Notes under the pieces: model-generated | Seen by the model: only the letters and a program-made list of their open reading frames with translations | Told to the model about the DNA's origin: nothing | Database searches by the model: none | In this document: piece by piece, positions 62,827 to 64,000 of the stretch | How the letters are laid out: the number at the start of each line of letters is the position of its first letter | How positions within the stretch are numbered: position 1 is the first letter of the stretch | DNA from: Sinomicrobium oceani | GTDB lineage: Bacteria > Bacteroidota > Bacteroidia > Flavobacteriales > Flavobacteriaceae | Length of the DNA stretch: 64,000 bases | Assembly (NCBI RefSeq): GCF_900119185.1 | Contig: NZ_FPJE01000004.1 | Span: 184,286 to 248,285 of the forward strand | Direction: 5' to 3' | Program-made: the position numbers and the translations under genes

Positions 62827-63706
62827 TATAGTAGAGTACTATTTAAATCACTAAACATTTTTCTTCTTTCTTCATCTAACATTTTAATTCTGTCCAAAAT
62901 CACTTCCGGTGCATCATATTCCACTTCTTCATAAACAATTTTCTTATAGCGGTTAATAGAAAGGTCCCAGTCATTGGCCTTAATTTCATCCATAGGCACC
63001 AGGAAACTTTGCTCAGTCCTTTTTCTTCCGGCTTCACCTTTTCTGTTATGAAAGCGTTTTAAGATATCGGGAATATCGTTTGCTGTTACAGGGCTTCGTT
63101 TATCGTCCAGGCTATAACCGTCGGCTTTCATATCGTAGAACCATACGTGGTCCGTCCCCCCGGAGTTGGTTTTGGTAAAGAAGAGTATTGCCGTACTCAC
63201 CCCGGCATAGGGCTTAAACACGCCGCTTGGCATACTAACTACCGCCTGCAACCGCTGGTTTTGCACCAGTTCTTTCCGGATAGCCTTATGGGCGGTACTG
63301 CTGCCAAACAGCACCCCGTCGGGCACAATCACCGCCGCACGGCCGCCGGTTCGCATGATACGGAGGATCAGGCTTAGAAAGAGAAGCTCCGTTTTTTTGG
63401 TTTTGGTGGTTTTCAGCAGGCTGCTCTCTACATCGTCATAATCCAGGCTTCCCTTAAACGGCGGATTGGCCAGAACCAGGGTATAGGCCTCGTCCACATC
63501 ACCATTACTTTTGCTTAAAGCATCTACCCCTCTCAATTTCGGTGTTTCTATACCATGTAACTGCAGGTTCATGGCTGCAATACGCAACATGGTACTGTCG
63601 AACTCCGTCCCGTTAAACATCCCGTCATTGTAATGCGCCCTAAAGGCAGCATCTTCAAACCAATTGTAATGGTTTTCGTAAATATATTCCCCCGCCGCTA
63701 CCAGAA
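62826..63706 (-). pseudogene. hsdM: Type I DNA methyltransferase subunit HsdM, interrupted by IS21-family insertion
   Basis: The frame covers the C-terminal part of HsdM with the N6-adenine motif NPPF (VLANPPFKGS), RTGGRAAVIVPDGVLFGSS and the usual tail. Reading upstream, ILVAAGEYIYENHYNWFEDA continues the protein to 63706, where homology stops inside AdoMet motif I (the G-G-F-L-V-A-A segment). The N-terminal helical domain and the first glycines of motif I are missing, replaced by the IS end. An internal Met at 63620 gives 264 residues that cannot bind AdoMet. The rest of the gene is expected beyond the right edge, past the IS. Confidence 0.88.
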
Positions 63707-63727
63707 TGCAAAAAACGGATATAGTAT

Positions 63728-63810
63728 ACCACTAAAAACGGGTGAAAGTGAGCATAGCACAGCGGGTGAAAGTGAACCACCTAAAACGGATGAAAGTGAA
63801 CCACTAAAAA
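63728..63810 (+). repeat. 24 bp tandem repeats at the IS21 end
   Basis: Units start at 63728, 63752, 63776 and (partial) 63800 with exact 24 bp spacing. The consensus is ACCACTAAAACGG followed by GTGAAAGTGA. They are the expected transposase-binding repeats of the family. Confidence 0.8.
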
Positions 63811-63859
63811 TCGATTCTATTTGAAGTGTGCGCAATAGTCTTTTTTTGTTAAAAAGATT

Positions 63860-64000
63860 ATGGCCAACAAACAAATAGAAATGCGAAAAGTAAAAAAGAT
63901 ATTCAAGTTATACAGTGCCGGGGTCAGTAAGCGCCGGATCAGTTCCCAGTTGGGGATCTCCCGTAATACCGTAAGCAAGTACATCGCTTTTTTTCAACGT
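63860..64000 (+). CDS. istA: IS21-family transposase IstA, 5' part
   Basis: From the ATG at 63860 the first 47 codons read to the window edge. MANKQIEMRKVKKIFKLYSAG followed by VSKRRISSQLGISRNTVSKY is the helix-turn-helix start of IstA, the IS21 transposase. It runs away from the hsdM fragment. The catalytic DDE domain and istB lie outside the window. Confidence 0.88.
   Translation, partial: MANKQIEMRKVKKIFKLYSAGVSKRRISSQLGISRNTVSKYIAFFQR

Larger units (their letters stand above)
63707..64000 (+). mobile_element. IS21-family insertion sequence, one end (continues past the window)
   Basis: The element begins with TGCAAAAAACGG where hsdM homology ends, carries tandem terminal repeats, and then an istA start. 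TG ends and internal multiple repeats are typical of IS21. Only the left end is visible; the target duplication cannot be checked. Confidence 0.85.

Noticed and set aside
63633..63824. 63-codon frame with repeated ESEPPKTD-like units
   Set aside because: The peptide repeats only reflect the 24 bp tandem repeats of the IS21 end (24 is a multiple of 3).

Overview
The window is chromosomal DNA from a member of the Bacteroidota, most likely the Flavobacteriaceae. The evidence is the two SusC/SusD pairs, the many TAnnTTTG-type -7 promoter boxes, the weakness of Shine-Dalgarno sites, and the Bacteroidota-type families (DUF4301, DUF3127, GH92 mannosidases, PnuC next to a NadR-like kinase).

Layout. 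1-6354 is housekeeping: fatty-acid desaturase and acyltransferase, an ABC ATPase, a TM2 protein, a SerA-like dehydrogenase, and the rpsP-rimM-trmN6 cluster. 6477-31359 is a carbohydrate locus: a LacI-type regulator, a GH43-like enzyme, a GMC oxidoreductase with its subunit-3 partner, SusC/SusD, two GH92 alpha-mannosidases, and then a second SusC/SusD pair. Three copies of the same LacI-type palindrome (GCTAAAACGTTTTAGC core) precede the three SusC- or hydrolase-led units, each with a second shared element upstream. An acyl-CoA dehydrogenase and a sulfur/persulfide cluster (Crp/Fnr regulator, TauE-like exporter, MBL-rhodanese enzyme) sit between the two SusCD pairs.

31484-53681 is mixed core genome. 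It includes a flavin reductase, two histidine kinases, HIT and GreA proteins, a TPP-riboswitch-controlled TonB receptor, a hybrid kinase facing a sigma-54 activator, and a small secreted PepSY-like protein. The last has a sigma-54-like promoter and a distant palindrome that look like targets of that activator. A thiamine/nicotinamide-type uptake operon, AhcY, ExoIII, an OmpA lipoprotein, an aldo-keto reductase and BioB follow.

53731 onward is a defence island beginning at a tRNA-Leu gene. It holds a three-gene CBASS operon (Cap15-type membrane beta-barrel effector, CD-NTase, and an E2-like protein with a C-terminal SEC-C zinc motif), then a type I restriction-modification locus (hsdR, an AlbA_2/Schlafen-like gene, hsdS, hsdM). 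The hsdM reading frame is cut at its AdoMet-binding motif by an IS21-family element that runs off the right edge.

The most interesting observations are the E2-SEC-C CBASS operon and its palindromic operator, the inferred kinase/NtrC/sigma-54 circuit with a possible second target transcript, the split thiamine-uptake system, and the two-element regulon of the mannosidase locus. Names are assigned from motifs and family knowledge by reading; no database search was run.
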